Source: Cladorhizidae sp. MBARI D1340-BT2
Lineage: Eukaryota; Porifera; Demospongiae; Poecilosclerida; Cladorhizidae
DNA: 64,000 bases
Direction: 5' to 3'
Assembly: GCA_028752905.1 (NCBI GenBank)
Contig: JAQNBH010000004.1
Coordinates: 30,215,751 to 30,279,750 of the forward strand
A model generated the notes under the pieces. That model made no database searches and was not told the DNA's origin. It saw only the letters and a program-made list of their open reading frames with translations. Shown piece after piece: positions 52,236 through 63,935 of this stretch (position 1 is the stretch's first letter; the number at the start of each line of letters is the position of its first letter). The position numbers were made by a program, and so were the translations under genes.

Positions 52236-52564
52236 CTCAGTACTCTGACCCTGGTCACTACTGCTATAATTTCCAGAGTACTTTGACCCTGGTCACTACT
52301 GCTATCATTGCCAGAGTACTCTGACCCTGGTCACTACTGCTATCATTGCCAGAGTACTCTGACCCTGGTCACTACTGCTATCATTGCCAGAGTACTCTGA
52401 CCCTCTGGTCACTACTGCTATCATTGCCAGAGTACTCTGACCCTGGCCACTACTGCTATCATTGCCTGAGTACTCTGACCCTGGTCACTACTGCTATCAT
52501 TGCCAGAGTACTCTGACCCTGGTCACTACTGCTATCATTGCCAGAGTACTCTGACCCTGGTCAC
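52236..52564. repeat. Minisatellite, 38-bp unit, about 9 copies
   Basis: The unit is gccagagtactctgaccctg plus gtcactactgctatcatt. Each unit carries the perfect 12-bp palindrome CAGAGTACTCTG. The last copy is cut by the hAT-like end at 52565. Confidence 0.95.
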
Positions 52565-54236
52565 GGTTTCATTAAGGTGGAGTGGGGGGTGACTGCCCCC
52601 CTTGGAACCTTTTTGCCCCCCCCCCTTGGAAATTGTATTATTAAAATTCAGTTAGTAAGTGCTTGACAAAGTGCATGAGCAGTGAGAGTATGTATATGTA
52701 ATGAGATAAGAATCTGAATGTGAGTTTACACAGCAATCCCTCTACATTTTCTACTCCACACGTCAACAATTTCTTTCAAATCACTATCAGTGAGTTTTTC
52801 GGGAGATGCAATGACAATTTTCATTAAGTTGGACAGGCTAAGTTCAGTTAAGAGGTCACGAAGGCGATTCTTTATTAATTTCATGTCTGAGAAACTTTTT
52901 TTCGCTGATGCTGTAGAAACGGAAATAGGCAAGCATATGGTTGCCAGTTTATGTAGATTGGCTATAAACCTGTCATTGGTGAGTAATTCCTTCAGTTGCA
53001 TGGATGTATCATCTTTTGGCTGCTTAATAAGGAGCCGACGATACGTTTTCCATTCTGTGCTGAGGTCGGAAGAGACAATGACTGCCTTCTCAAATTCAGT
53101 TCCTTCCAATGATTTAGCTGGTAAATCTCTCTCAAACTGTCCAATGAGAGTTTGAATTGAACTGTCTCCATATAGGTAGCTCATGAGTAGAGAGGCTGGG
53201 CACTTTCTTCGGATCAAAATAATTAATGCTGATACACATCTTTTGAGGAGGATCTAAACTGGCTGAATATATTATCTTTGATGGGTCTGTAAAAGGCTTG
53301 TCCACTCTTTCTTGAAAAGAGCATATATTTAAATGAGTGACTTCAATACCTGTTTCTGCTTTTAACTCTTCTCTTGCATCTTGTGGCTGTAAAACCCAAT
53401 TTTCTGAAGGCAGTATAGCATCATCAAGTGAATTAAGAGTAGCATCCACTAGACTAGAAATAAGGGAGAGGTCCAGGTGCTTGGTCTGTAAGGCAAGGCT
53501 AAGCTTTGCCACTTGAGGAAGAATGCAGTCAAGTAGGTACATTGCTGCCATTGTGCAGTGACTAGAAAGGGCTTTACTTAATCCAACAGCTTCTGGTTCA
53601 TGTGATGTTTCATAATTATATATTTTCAAGAGCAAGAACTATTGAGCTGTAACTAGCTTTTACTGCTTTGACCCAATAGCCAGCCTGTGTCTGACGGTTT
53701 CACAATCTTGAGCTCTGGAAGATCTGAATCTCCTTTAATGACTCTGCACGTTTTGGGGAGTAATGAAAGAACTTCCATAACGTCATCAGAGTAGTGTAGA
53801 CATGTTCGATACCTGGTGTAGCATTAGCAGCTTGCACAGAAGCCAGTTGAAGGACATGACAGTGACAGGACAAACAATGTGTGAGGTGAGAGCTCTTTCA
53901 ACCTTCTTTGAACTCCTGTTTCGTCACCAGAGAAAGTAGCAGCTCCATCAAATCCCATTCCGATAAGCCTTCTCAACTGAATGTTCTTTTCCTTGCTGTA
54001 CTCCACTAAAGCAGAATATTTAGATGCTTTCACCATTAGCTTTCTTCAAGGGTAAAATTTCAATGAAGTGTTCTTCCGGTACACCTCTCTCCACCCAATG
54101 ACAACAAATTGTCAGCTCCTCTATGGTAGTAACATCAGTGCAGTCTTCAGCCATGATGCTAAAAAAGGGTGCCTTATGAAGCCACTTGAATAAAGACTCT
54201 CCCACCCATGTTCCAAGAGCATTCACAAACTCTACG
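52565..54236 (-). pseudogene. hAT-superfamily transposase A, N-terminus lost
   Basis: Minus-strand blocks in changing frames: WVGESLFKWLHKAPFFSIMA with EDCTDVTTIEELTICCHWVE (first Asp region), IGMGFDGAATFSGDETGVQR (second Asp region), and the C-terminal dimerisation domain, NLHKLATICLPISVSTASAK through SDMKLIKNRLR and LSLSNLMKIVIASPEKL, ending near 52726. Its 3' terminus ggtttcattaagg lies at 52565. At 54236 the sequence breaks off where element B's end begins, so B appears inserted into A. Confidence 0.85.
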
Positions 54237-56620
54237 AGTGTTTCATTTATGGGGGTGGGGGGGGGGGGGGCATTTCCACCCCCCCCTTTAAAATTTGAAA
54301 TTGAAAGAAAAAATCAAAGTTACGTTAGTCATTGACTCAAAAGTTAATAGTTTATAATATAGATTCATACAGCAATTCTTTATTGATCAAAGTAAGTTAG
54401 TCAAAGTTACTACATACATCATACAGCAATTCTTCTGGGTTTTCTGTTCCATACAATAATAATGGCATCTAACTCAGCATCTGAGAGTTTATCTGGCGTC
54501 TCGATTGCAATCTTCATCAAGTAAGAAAGACTACTTTGTCCAATTCGGTTTCTAGTTCGAGTTTTTATCAATTTCATTTGGGAGAAGCTCCTTTCAACTG
54601 AAGCAGTGCTAACAGGAATAGTGAGACAGATGTTTGCCAGAGTGCCGATGTTGGGGAAGATTGTTCTCAGCATTTCGTCAGTACTGAGTTTGGTTAGCTC
54701 TGAGTACAAAGTTCCTTTCGGCTGCTTGGATAGGTAGCTACCAAATGTTTTCCACTCTGTTCTGAGTTCAGTGGATATCAGAGCTTCCTTGGTATATTCA
54801 TCACCATGCACAGTCTCCGCAGGCAGCTCTGCACCGTAGTGATCAATCAGTATATCCACCAAGTCCTCCCCATAGGATAGCAAGCCTTAAGAGTCTGCAG
54901 CTGGCACTTTCTTTGGATCAAATATGCTAAATGACAAGACAACATCTTGTGATACAAATCGACTCGATATATTGTTCTTCAACATAGTGATAAAAGGTTT
55001 AGCCACTCGACCTTGGTAGGAAGTGATGCTTTCTGTGTTATTTTGAAGTCAGTGGCTGCTTCCAAATCATCCTTTTATCAAGCAATTGCAATACCCAGTT
55101 TACTGCAGACAATATGGCATCATCCTGTGAATGGAGTGTGGCATCAACAAGAGGGTCAATAACTGTCAAATCTATTTTCTCTGCCTGGAGAGACCTGCTC
55201 AACTTGGCAACTTGTTGTAGAGCATAATATGGCAGATACTGTTGAGGGTTTACAAAGAGCTTTGCTAATTGCCAATGCTTCAGGCTGGTATGTCTGCTCA
55301 TAGATGTTGTTGAGGGCATTCACAATGGCGCTGTAGCTCCCCTTTATTGCCTTTACACAACGTTCGTGTGCCAACCAACGAGTGTCTGAAGGCTTGATAG
55401 TCAGGTAGATTAAGCACCCACTGCACCTCTTTAAGACACTCTGCTCGCTTGGGAGAATAGTGGAAGAATTTCCACAGACTGGTCAGAGTTACATACACAT
55501 GCTTAGTCCCATTGGTGTTATTGGCCGCTTGAAGACAGGTAAGTTGAAGTAGGTGGCAATGGCAGTGCACGAATACGGCATGAGGCAAATTCTTCTTCAG
55601 CAGGCTCTGAACACCATTGTGTTTCCCAGAGCAAGTTGCTGCTCCATTAAATCCCATACCTACGAGCATGCTGATCTGTATATTCTTCTCTTTCAAGAAC
55701 TCAACAAGGGTGAAGGAGATGGTCTTGGCATCAGCAGACTTTAAGGGAACTATTTCTAGGAAGTGCTCAATAGGTACCCCATCCTCAACCCAACGGCAGA
55801 AAATTGATAGCTCTTCAACTGTTGTCACATCAGTACACTCATCTTCCATTGAGCTGAAGCAGGATGCCTGATGGAGACGTTTCAACAGACTTTCTTCAAC
55901 CCACAAGCCAACTTCCTCTATGAATTCAACAACAGCTATTTTGGACGTGTAGCTGGCATTCTTTCCAGTGCTTTCAAGGAACTTCCTCAAGTTTTCTGCA
56001 CCACAACTCACAATTAAATCAACGAGTTGATCAAAATTGGTCATGTTGGGAATGTGGTGACGAGCAAGAAAATGGGTGCAATGAATAAGGGCTTTGATGG
56101 CCATCCTATTTGTCATCTTTTCTTGCTCTCCAACTTGCTGGAGTTGTTGAATGATGATCCCTCTTATACTGTTCTGGCTACAGCCATCTCTGCTTCACAT
56201 GACATGATGTTAACCTCACTCTTCGAGTGACATTTCATCTTCTCAATTGCTTTCTTCCAGTTATTGAAAGGCCTAGAAATCCAGGTTCCTCCGGTGAAGA
56301 GATATTCCCCTCTATCTGCAAACCTTACAGAAGGCGCAGGCCTTGCAAATTGTCATCATATGATAGCCTGAAGCTGTCTTCCCATTTCTTGTTGTACTTT
56401 TGTTTGCTTGTAGGTAGTCGGTACTTGCTCCGGAATTTCTCATGCACAGTTGAACTTGAACAATGTCTCTTTGCAGGACTTTGCTCCAAGCACTCAGTAT
56501 CAGATTTACTGATCTCATTTTCATCTTCACCACTACTGCTCTTGATGTCAGTTGACTTTGGAGAGCTTGAGGAGGGAATATCCATTTCACTTGTGATATC
56601 TAGAAGTGGAGATTATAGCT
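54237..56620 (-). pseudogene. hAT-superfamily transposase B, nearly full length but frameshifted
   Basis: From 56585 downward: an acidic Ser-rich N-terminus (IPSSSSPKSTDIKSSSGEDE), a TTF-type finger (KYNKKWEDSFRLSYDD; GGTWISRPFNNWKKAIEKMK), then from 56116 a long frame with AIKALIHCTHFLARHHIPNM, CFSSMEDECTDVTTVEELSI (first Asp), VGMGFNGAATCSGKHNGVQS (second Asp) and HCHCHLLQLTCLQAANNTNG, and finally the dimerisation domain (LANICLTIPVSTASVERSFS, LSYLMKIAIETPDKLSD) at 54419-54883. Frameshifts near 56117-56325, 55310 and 55040 inactivate it. The 3' end has a G-run and C-run pair with gtttcattta at 54239. Confidence 0.88.
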
Positions 56621-56642
56621 TAGGCTGCCGCCACCTGGGTCT

Positions 56643-57540
56643 TTAACCCTCCAACCGTCACAAGAGCGATCTAGCGTTGCAATAGTAAAAGAACAAACCG
56701 TATCTTTTATATCATAAAATAGCATGATTTAAACTATTTATTATAAATAACGTAATCGTATGTACCCGGTAACTAGGGTAAAAACTAATTTAAACGTTTG
56801 GATTATTTCAATCGCACGATGGGCTGAACGACTGTCTCTTGAAAAGGTACTTGCTCTTGTTCAAGACGACGATTTTGACATCTATGAGGATTCTTCCAGC
56901 GATGAAGAAGGGGATAGCATCCATGCATACCTCGGAGAGAGAAAATTTAGCTGTGGAGCAGTTGAATTCTTTGCTGCATCTGCTTGCCGGCCAGCTGATT
57001 GTAGCGCTATAGCTGATCACGATGTTTTTCTCTCCGATGATCAAGAAGGAAGTGATATCATAAAGAAGGATACTCAGGTTTGTCATGGATTCTAGCTAGC
57101 TATAGATAAAGATTTAGCTTTCTAGTAACTTAGTGTGGCTTTTTTTAATAGTTGTGTAGCAGGCGGGATAGCTTGTGCATGCACCCATGCAATAAGTTTT
57201 AATTGTATGTACATGTATATACAGACAACATGATGGATACTAGACAGCCTGTGCTGCTTCCACCAGTGTCTACAACAGCTGTTCTCTCTCCTTCAGTGAA
57301 GGAAGCTGGCATGCCTCCAGAGATTGATTAGATAACCATATTCATAGATTGTGGTCGATTGGTTAGCAACCAATTGCCGACCACAATGTTTATCAACATC
57401 AATGCTATCCCATCAACCTTGGTTGCTAGGGACTTTAGTGCACCCCTGACCTGGTATTTATTATTTGGTATACCATGTTTGTATACCATGATTGTCATGA
57501 TTTTTTTAATCATGTGTAAATCCAAAGGTGATGGGGTTAA
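56643..57540 (+). mobile_element. piggyBac derivative retaining the N-terminal exon
   Basis: Starts TTAACCCTCCAACCGTC and ends gatggggTTAA. The plus strand encodes a piggyBac-like N-terminus (RLSLEKVLALVQDDDFDIYE, DSSSDEEGDSIHAYLGE) in 56760-57095, then a short second open piece near 57228-57330 (RQPVLLPPVSTTAVLSPSVK). The catalytic region is absent. The two ends are only weakly similar, so the right boundary is less certain. Confidence 0.65.
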
Positions 57541-58235
57541 ATAAGCCTATGAAGTCTATTTTTAGAGCTTAACTAGATGATGTAATTTTATTTAGTCATA
57601 ATGGGACCACACATTTACATGACTACATTAAAAAATTACATTTGTGGTAAAAACCACCTGATAACAGGCCATTGACCTGTCATTTATGACAGGGTATCCT
57701 TGTGGTATGCTAATTAGCAATGTGGAGGCTGTGTACTTCAGTTCTACTTTGCCATTGCTAGATGGGGGAATATTATACATGGTGAACTCCTCTATATAGT
57801 CCAGCCACTGTTGGGTATGGTCGCTATGGCAACTGCCACACGTCACTTTCAATGACCTATATAACCACCAGTCTAAATGGCCCGTCATTTGTCAGACCAA
57901 TCGGAAAATTTTATAATCCTCATTGGACTGAGTAAGCACAATACATCACGGACTCTGAAAATAGACTTTCTGAGACATTACTTAGCTGGATGATTATGGG
58001 ATTTTGGTAAACAGGAATCTATCCAGCATTACCACTTAACTATGCAGTACTTATGATGACTAAAACATTGAATATTGGGCTGAGAATGCACCAGAATGCC
58101 TCTCACAGAATCAATTATTTCAAAATTTCCTGGGGAGACCCCACTAGCTACGGCCACACTTCACATGCTTACACTGCATGTTGCCCCCCTAAATTTTTGT
58201 ACAGACCATTATGCCCCCTCTTGCAAGAACTTCTG
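57541..58235. other. No recognised gene
   Basis: Near 58165-58215 the words gttgcccccctaaatttttg and attatgccccctcttgcaag recall the C/G-rich tracts just inside the hAT ends at 52.6 and 54.2 kb, so this may be a decayed hAT end region in the opposite orientation. Otherwise nothing recognised. Confidence 0.4.
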
Positions 58236-58445
58236 GATGAAACCCTGTCTACTACAGCCAATTTTGAGGTGTTGCATTTTTTGCAGCTCTGTCAAGAAAG
58301 GTTTGAAGAGTCTCTCCACCACAACTCGCTACCAATTCAACTAGTTTGTCAAAGTTAGTAGTATGTGCGATGTGCTGATGAGCTAGAAAGTGAGTACATT
58401 GGATTAGAGCTTTAATCGCCTTCCTATTTTGTAATCTTTGCTGCT
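58236..58445 (-). pseudogene. hAT transposase fragment C (N-terminal region)
   Basis: Minus-strand translation of 58445-58260 gives AIKALIQCTHFLAHQHIAHT and NFDKLVELVASCGGETLQTF, collinear with residues near the start of transposase B's main frame (AIKALIHCTHFLARHHIPNM). It is bounded on the right by the start of the dispersed repeat (58446) and on the left by cagggtttcatcc (reverse strand, 58238-58250), a hAT-like end. It could be the missing N-terminal piece of transposase A. Confidence 0.75.
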
Positions 58446-59880
58446 CTGCGGCTGCATGAAAAATGAAATGATGCAGAGCACATCATGAATGCATGCACCT
58501 GCACAGACCACTAGATACTCTAATTATTCCCCACGCTATAATAGTGGGAGAACACTTTACTATACCAGGTGCTCTAAGGGAGGTCAAGGGTGAGCTATGC
58601 TGTACTATTCCTCAATTTGAACTTGATTTCTAAAAATTAAAGCGTACCAAAAACTACTGAGTGGTTTCTAGCAATCCACTACTGGAGGTGAGCCTGGCCG
58701 GCTGAAATCCCTGCCATGCATAGCACTGCCTCCTGCTAAACTAGCTGCTTGTGCTGAGCCTCGCCAGCTGGGCTCCCTGCCATGCAGAACACTGCAGAGT
58801 CAAGAACATTCACTGATGAGTTAACAGAGTGAAGTATTGTGTCCCTCGGTCCTGTCCACTCAAGTACATGAAGGTCAGAGTTCATAGATCAGCGACTGGG
58901 CAAGGTGACCTTCTGAGAGATAACTACAGCAAGACATCTGTGACTAGTGTCTTTGTCCAAGTTAAGTCATGACCATGGCCAAACTGATACATTGGAGGCA
59001 AGCTAAAATTGGTACATGAACATCAACTTCTCCAATACATCAAAAGTGTCCCAACATGAACCAAGTGCTTAAGATTGCTTGCTTGCAATGGCAAGACATC
59101 TTGGCAGGTTTGGAGACAGGCATTGACAGCATCATGCTAGCCACAAAATCTGTGCCAAGGTGATCTGTAATTGGAAATACCCTTTCTTGACCGGTCTTAG
59201 GCTCCTCTAATGCAGTGTCTCACTGGGAAATAGCCAACCAAGACACTGATCAGTCTCACCATTCACTGGCCCTCATCAAAGTCTTCACTGTTATGTCAAA
59301 AGTGAATCATAAAATTACAACTATGTTCCCATAGGCAGGGACCTTAATTGATTACTTCCAACAGCCACTAGAGCATTGGCTTCCTCAGTACTCTGACCCT
59401 GGTCACTACTGCTATCATTGCCAGAGTACTCTGACCCTGGTCACTACTGCTATCATTGCCAGAGTACTCTGACCCTGGTCACTACTGCTATCATTGCCAG
59501 AGTACTCTGACCCTGGTCACTATTGCTACCATTGCCAGAGTACTCTGACCCTGGTCACTACTGCCAGAGTACTCTGACCCTGGTCACTACTGCTATCATT
59601 GCCAGAGTACTCTGACCTTGGTCACTACTGCTATCTTTGCCAGAGTACTCTGACCCTGGTCACTACTGCTATCATTGCCAGAGTACTCTGACCCTGGTCA
59701 CTACTGCTATCATTGCCAGAGTACTCTGACCCTGGTCACTACTGCTATCATTGCCAGAGTACTCTGACCCTGGTCACTACTGCTATCATTGCCGGAGTAC
59801 TCTGACCCTGATCACTACTGCTATCATTGCCAGAGTACTCTGACCCTGCTCACTACTGCTATTATTGCCAGAGTACTCTG
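58446..59880 (+). repeat. Dispersed repeat, copy 2 of 2, carrying two minisatellites
   Basis: Collinear with 51250-52564 from tgcggctgcatgaaaaatga to the 38-bp minisatellite. It keeps about 50 bp (atagatcagcgactgggcaa region near 58883) missing from copy 1, and has fewer 66-bp units but more 38-bp units. It interrupts a hAT coding fragment at 58445, suggesting insertion into hAT sequence. Confidence 0.85.
59390..59880. repeat. Minisatellite, 38-bp unit, about 13 copies
   Basis: The same unit as at 52236-52564, with the CAGAGTACTCTG palindrome in most copies. One copy near 59560 lacks ctatcatt. It ends at cagagtactctgg before unrelated sequence. Confidence 0.95.
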
Positions 59881-60639
59881 GACTGTAATTGGGAGTTGCA
59901 GGTCTGCCATAGTAGCTTGTATAAGCATTTAGAGCGGTACCTCACTGCTGTGAAGAAACTTCATTACACCAACAAGAGATTCAATACTTTATTAAGTTTA
60001 TTCATGAGTGGTTGTGGTCCATTTATTAATGGTTGCAGTTGGAGTATAAGGATTGCTTCCCCCAAAGTTGGCAGGTATGATTGTAGTGAGACCTCTCTGT
60101 TGGCTGGTAGGGTTTTAGCAAGTCATAAAGTTCCTGAAGTTTTTGTGGCCGAGATATCTGGCTAATTTACTTAACAAACATGGTATTTGATGTGTGTATA
60201 TTGGACATGTGATGGCCTCACCATGTGCAACAATGGTGGAGGTATTGGGTTTGCATATATATAGGACATAATTATGAGCTGCACTCTTGGATTGAAGTTG
60301 ATTATCTGGTCAGGCCTCACTGAAACATATGAGCTGCACTCATGGATTGAAGTTGATTATCTGGTCTGGCCTCACTGAAGTGTGTTACTCTATATCTACA
60401 TGTATGTGCTCTGAATACACATGTGCAACTACGGTGGGGGTGGGGTTGTCATCATCCCTTCACAGTGCAGCACATAGATACACTGCAACTTGCTAGTTAT
60501 GTTCTAGTTGACAATGTGGATCAGTCCACCATGAAACAGTGACATTAGAAGGAAGATCTACATATCTACATGCAAGAGGTACAACTAGCAATGGAGATGC
60601 ATGTAGGCCAATCAACACTAATTTGCACTTAACATAAAA
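59881..60639. other. No recognised gene; one local duplication
   Basis: An open frame runs from the minisatellite to about 60165 on the plus strand without a known motif. At 60273-60390 a segment of about 58 bp (gagctgcactcttggattga, agttgattatctggtcaggc) is duplicated in tandem with few changes. Confidence 0.5.
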
Positions 60640-60835
60640 GGGTAAGGCTAGAGTTGGGCCAAGGCTAGGGCTAGGGCTAGAGTTAGGACTGGGGCTAGAG
60701 TTAGTTCTAAGGTTAGGGCTAGAGTTAGGACTGTGGCTAGAGTTAGGTCTAAGGCTGGGGCTAGAGTTAGGAAAAGGGCTAGAGTTAATTAGGACAAGGG
60801 CTAAAGTATGTATAGAGTTAGGGCTAGGGCTAAAA
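60640..60835. repeat. Degenerate telomere-like repeat
   Basis: The tract is made of ggctagggct, agagttagga and ctaaggttagggct words, variants of the animal TTAGGG repeat with a higher-order unit of roughly 16-18 bp. It may be an eroded interstitial telomeric tract, or a minisatellite that resembles one by chance. Confidence 0.6.
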
Positions 60836-60999
60836 TTATTGATGTTTGAACTTTATAGGGCAGAGTTATATACTACTCACAGTATTATGTCACTTATTCA
60901 CAAAGAGCCTGCTAAAGTTAAAATAGGAGAAGAGTTGTCTATTACAGGAAGAATTATGTCCAATGGGCTAAGGCTCGTCTAGAGTTATACCATAATCTC

Positions 61000-62060
61000 T
61001 ATAACTTTATCTCTTTACCCTGGCCTCTAACCTGGTCTCTATAACCTGGTCTCTATACACTGGTCTCTAACCTGGTCTCTATACCCTGGTGTCTCTATAC
61101 TCTGGTCTCTATACCTTGGCCTCTATCCGGTGTCCATACCCTGGCCTCTATACCTTGGTCGCTATACCCTAGTCTCTATAACCTGGCCTCTGGTCTCTAT
61201 CCCCTGGTCTTTATAACCAGATCTCTATTGTGGCCTCTATACCCTGGTCTCTATACTCTTGTCTATATGATACAATCTCTATTCCATGGTTTCTACACCC
61301 TGGTATATCCCGTCTCTATACCCTTGTCTATATGATACAATCTCTATTCCATGGTTTCTACACCCTGGCATATCTGGTCTCTATACCCTTTTCTATATGA
61401 TACAATCTCTATTCCATGGTTTCTACACCCTGGTATATCTGGTCTCTATACCCTTGTCTATATGATACAATCTCTATTCCATGGTTTCTACACCCTGGTA
61501 TATCTTGTCTCTATACCCTTGTCTATATGATACAATCTCTATTCCATGGTTTCTACACCCTGGTATATCTGGTCTCTATACCCTTGTCTATATGATACAA
61601 TTTCTATTCCATGGTTTCTATACCCTGGTATATCTGGTCTCTACACCCTGGTATATCTGGTCCCTACACCCTGATATATCTGGTCTGTATATCCCAAGTG
61701 GTCTCTATATCTTGATCTCTGTACCCTGGCCACTGTACCACAGACTCTATACCCTGGTCTCTCTCTGGTCTCTAAACCCTATCTATACCCTGGTCTCTAT
61801 ACCGTGGTTTCTATAGTCTATATACTCTAGTCTGTATACCCTGATCTTTATACCCTGGTCTCTATGCCTAGGTCTCTATACCCTGGCCTCTATATACTGG
61901 TCTCTATACCTTCTCTAAACCCTGGTCTCTATACCAGGGCCTCTATACCCTGGTCTCTAACTGGTCTCTATACTATACCCAGACCTCTACCCTCTATATC
62001 CTGATGTAAATACCTTGATCGCTTACCATGACCTCTATATTTTGGAGTTCACATATATAC
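61000..62060. repeat. CTCTATACCCTGGT-type repeat with a 65-bp higher-order unit
   Basis: A loose 13-15 bp repeat (ctctataccctggt) fills the interval. Between about 61260 and 61640 it condenses into a 65-bp unit (ctctattccatggtttctac, accctggtatatctggtctc, ...tatgatacaat) repeated five to six times; tgatacaat starts at 61268, 61333 and 61398. Open frames across it are compositional. Confidence 0.92.
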
Positions 62061-62589
62061 CTTGCCCCACCCCACCCATCATTCCCAAGAAGCTCTTGGA
62101 CATCAAGCATGGCTTGTCATCCACATTTTCTATCAACACCAACACCCACTGTTAAGCAAAGATTCACTCATACCTATTTAGGGATCAAAATTAAGTAACG
62201 CAAGACAGGCATGCACATGTACTCATTTTAGCATCACGTGACAAAGTTGCCTTCTTCATAGCTTGAGGGCTCTATCAACTAGCGCTGTGTATATGCTAGC
62301 TACCTAGCAATAAAGAAGCCATCTTTGAGGGGTTTTCTCTAGCATGCTAGTATTTTTTTAGTTTTAGGCTAGCTAGTCCTCTATCAACTGCTAAGCCCAA
62401 GGGTGAGAGGCAATGAACTTGTATATTAAGGGTTAGATGCAGCCTCACTCTTGAATTAGATTTTAGCATGCCAGCACTAGTGTAGATTTTTGGTTATGAC
62501 TATCGAGTAGTGTTGTTTGTGTGTATATATCTGCTATTGTCTTTAATGAGAAACTCACATGCATGCACTATCCACCATCAAACCTAAGG
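62061..62589. other. No recognised feature
   Basis: AT-rich, no open frame or repeat of note. Confidence 0.35.
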
Positions 62590-62670
62590 AGTTAACAGCA
62601 ACATTCACTGTTAGCAGCAACATTCACTGTTAGCAGCAACACATACTGTGTCAACAGCAACATGCAATGT
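62590..62670. repeat. Short tandem repeat, about 19-bp unit
   Basis: agcagcaacattcactgtt recurs three to four times with growing divergence (agcaacacatactgtg, agcaacatgcaatgtt). Confidence 0.8.
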
Positions 62671-63539
62671 TAAATGGAACATTCTATGGAATCTCGGTGT
62701 TAAGAAGCTATTTCTACATCCAAAACTGTTTGTTTTGGATATTTCGCATTATTGGTAGAGATAAAAGTCAGAAAATCACTGCACTGCTCCAGCAACATCC
62801 TGTGTGCTTACTGTCTGTGCTGGTTTACTTGTTCTGCCACTTGGCTGAGTGAATTTGAAGAACAATCGTATGGAAATGTATCAGGTTTTTGTCGAAGGTA
62901 CTATTTAGAGGGCATGTCAACTTAGGAGAAGTCCCACTGCTCTCACCAATGACACAGCACACCTGTTGTAGATGCAGAGCCTAAAGCCTCTAATATGCAC
63001 CACGAATGCCATAGAACTGAACCAGTGTCTTGTGTGGAGGTTATCAGTGAGTTTCCCATCTTATTACACCACAAGGGAAAGAGAAGAATTTCATTAACTA
63101 TGTTCCTTATTACCTGGATGGTTGTGTCAAAAGTTACAAATATCCACCCCAAGGCTGAGGGAGACTACCACAGCAACATGTGTCCCACTAAATCATGATA
63201 ACACTCCCACCAGCCTCATAAAGTCTCCCATAAGGGCTAGTAACCTCCACAACAACTTAGGTATTGGATTTGCACAAGATTATTGCACCATACTATACAC
63301 TTTGGATTGTGCAAAACTCATGAGCTATGGAGCATACCAGAATTTGTTACTAGTGGTGAAGCTCAAGGTTTCTGAGTGTGTGATTGTTGGTAGCCATCCC
63401 AGTGAAGAAGGTTGCCATGTAGCTCTACCTAGTGCTGTGCAGGTCGCGTTGGGAGAGAGAGTGAGTGGCCAGTTAAATTGAGACGTTGAAATAATTTTGG
63501 AACTTTCCACATCGTTGCAGAAGTAATAGAATTAGTTTC
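62671..63539. other. No recognised gene
   Basis: An open frame of 120 codons on the plus strand (63122-63481) ends with SECVIVGSHPSEEGCHVALP, and shorter frames surround it. I recognise no family, and coding potential cannot be judged by eye. Confidence 0.3.
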
Positions 63540-63720
63540 TTCCCTAACAACTTACACTTAGCCTCAATGAATAAAATGTAGCAAGTTATAACTAGCCTAG
63601 CGAGTTATACCTAATGTCAAGGAATGGAATTGCAAGTTTCACCTAGCTTCAAGGAATAGAATTAGCAACTACCCTCAAGGAATAGAATTAGTAAATTATA
63701 CCTTGCCTCAAGGAATATAA
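63540..63720. repeat. Imperfect short repeats around caaggaatagaatt
   Basis: The word gcctcaaggaata/tgaataaa followed by gcaagttata recurs about four to five times with spacing of about 40 bp. Confidence 0.7.
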
Positions 63721-63729
63721 GGATAGAAA

Positions 63730-63935
63730 CTTGCCAACCATAGATGAACCCTGGATAACTCTGCCATCCGCAGATGCACCCTTGTAATTCTGCCATTTTC
63801 ATATGAAACCTGGATGTCCCTGGTTATTCTGCCATCTACAGATACATAACCCTTGATGTCCACATACTGTAACTCTGTCATCCGCAGGTGAACCCTAGAA
63901 ATACCTGGTTCATCTACAGATGGAAGAGTTAGGGA
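63730..63935. repeat. Imperfect short repeats around ctgccatccgcagatg
   Basis: Variants of tctgccatccgcagatgcac with aaccctggat recur about six times at irregular spacing of 25-40 bp. Confidence 0.7.

Larger units (their letters stand above)
51250..52564 (+). repeat. Dispersed repeat, copy 1 of 2, carrying two minisatellites
   Basis: From tgcggctgcatgaaaaatga onward this 1.3-kb stretch is nearly the same as 58446-59880. It includes a 66-bp minisatellite early and a 38-bp minisatellite at the end. It ends exactly where a hAT-type end begins (ggtttcattaagg at 52565). No protein is encoded. It behaves like a noncoding mobile or segmentally duplicated unit; its class is unknown. Confidence 0.85.

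Noticed and set aside
61481..61816. 111-codon open frame across the CTCTATACCCTGGT array
   Set aside because: Purely repeat-derived composition (LYTLVSIPWFL-type), no start context.
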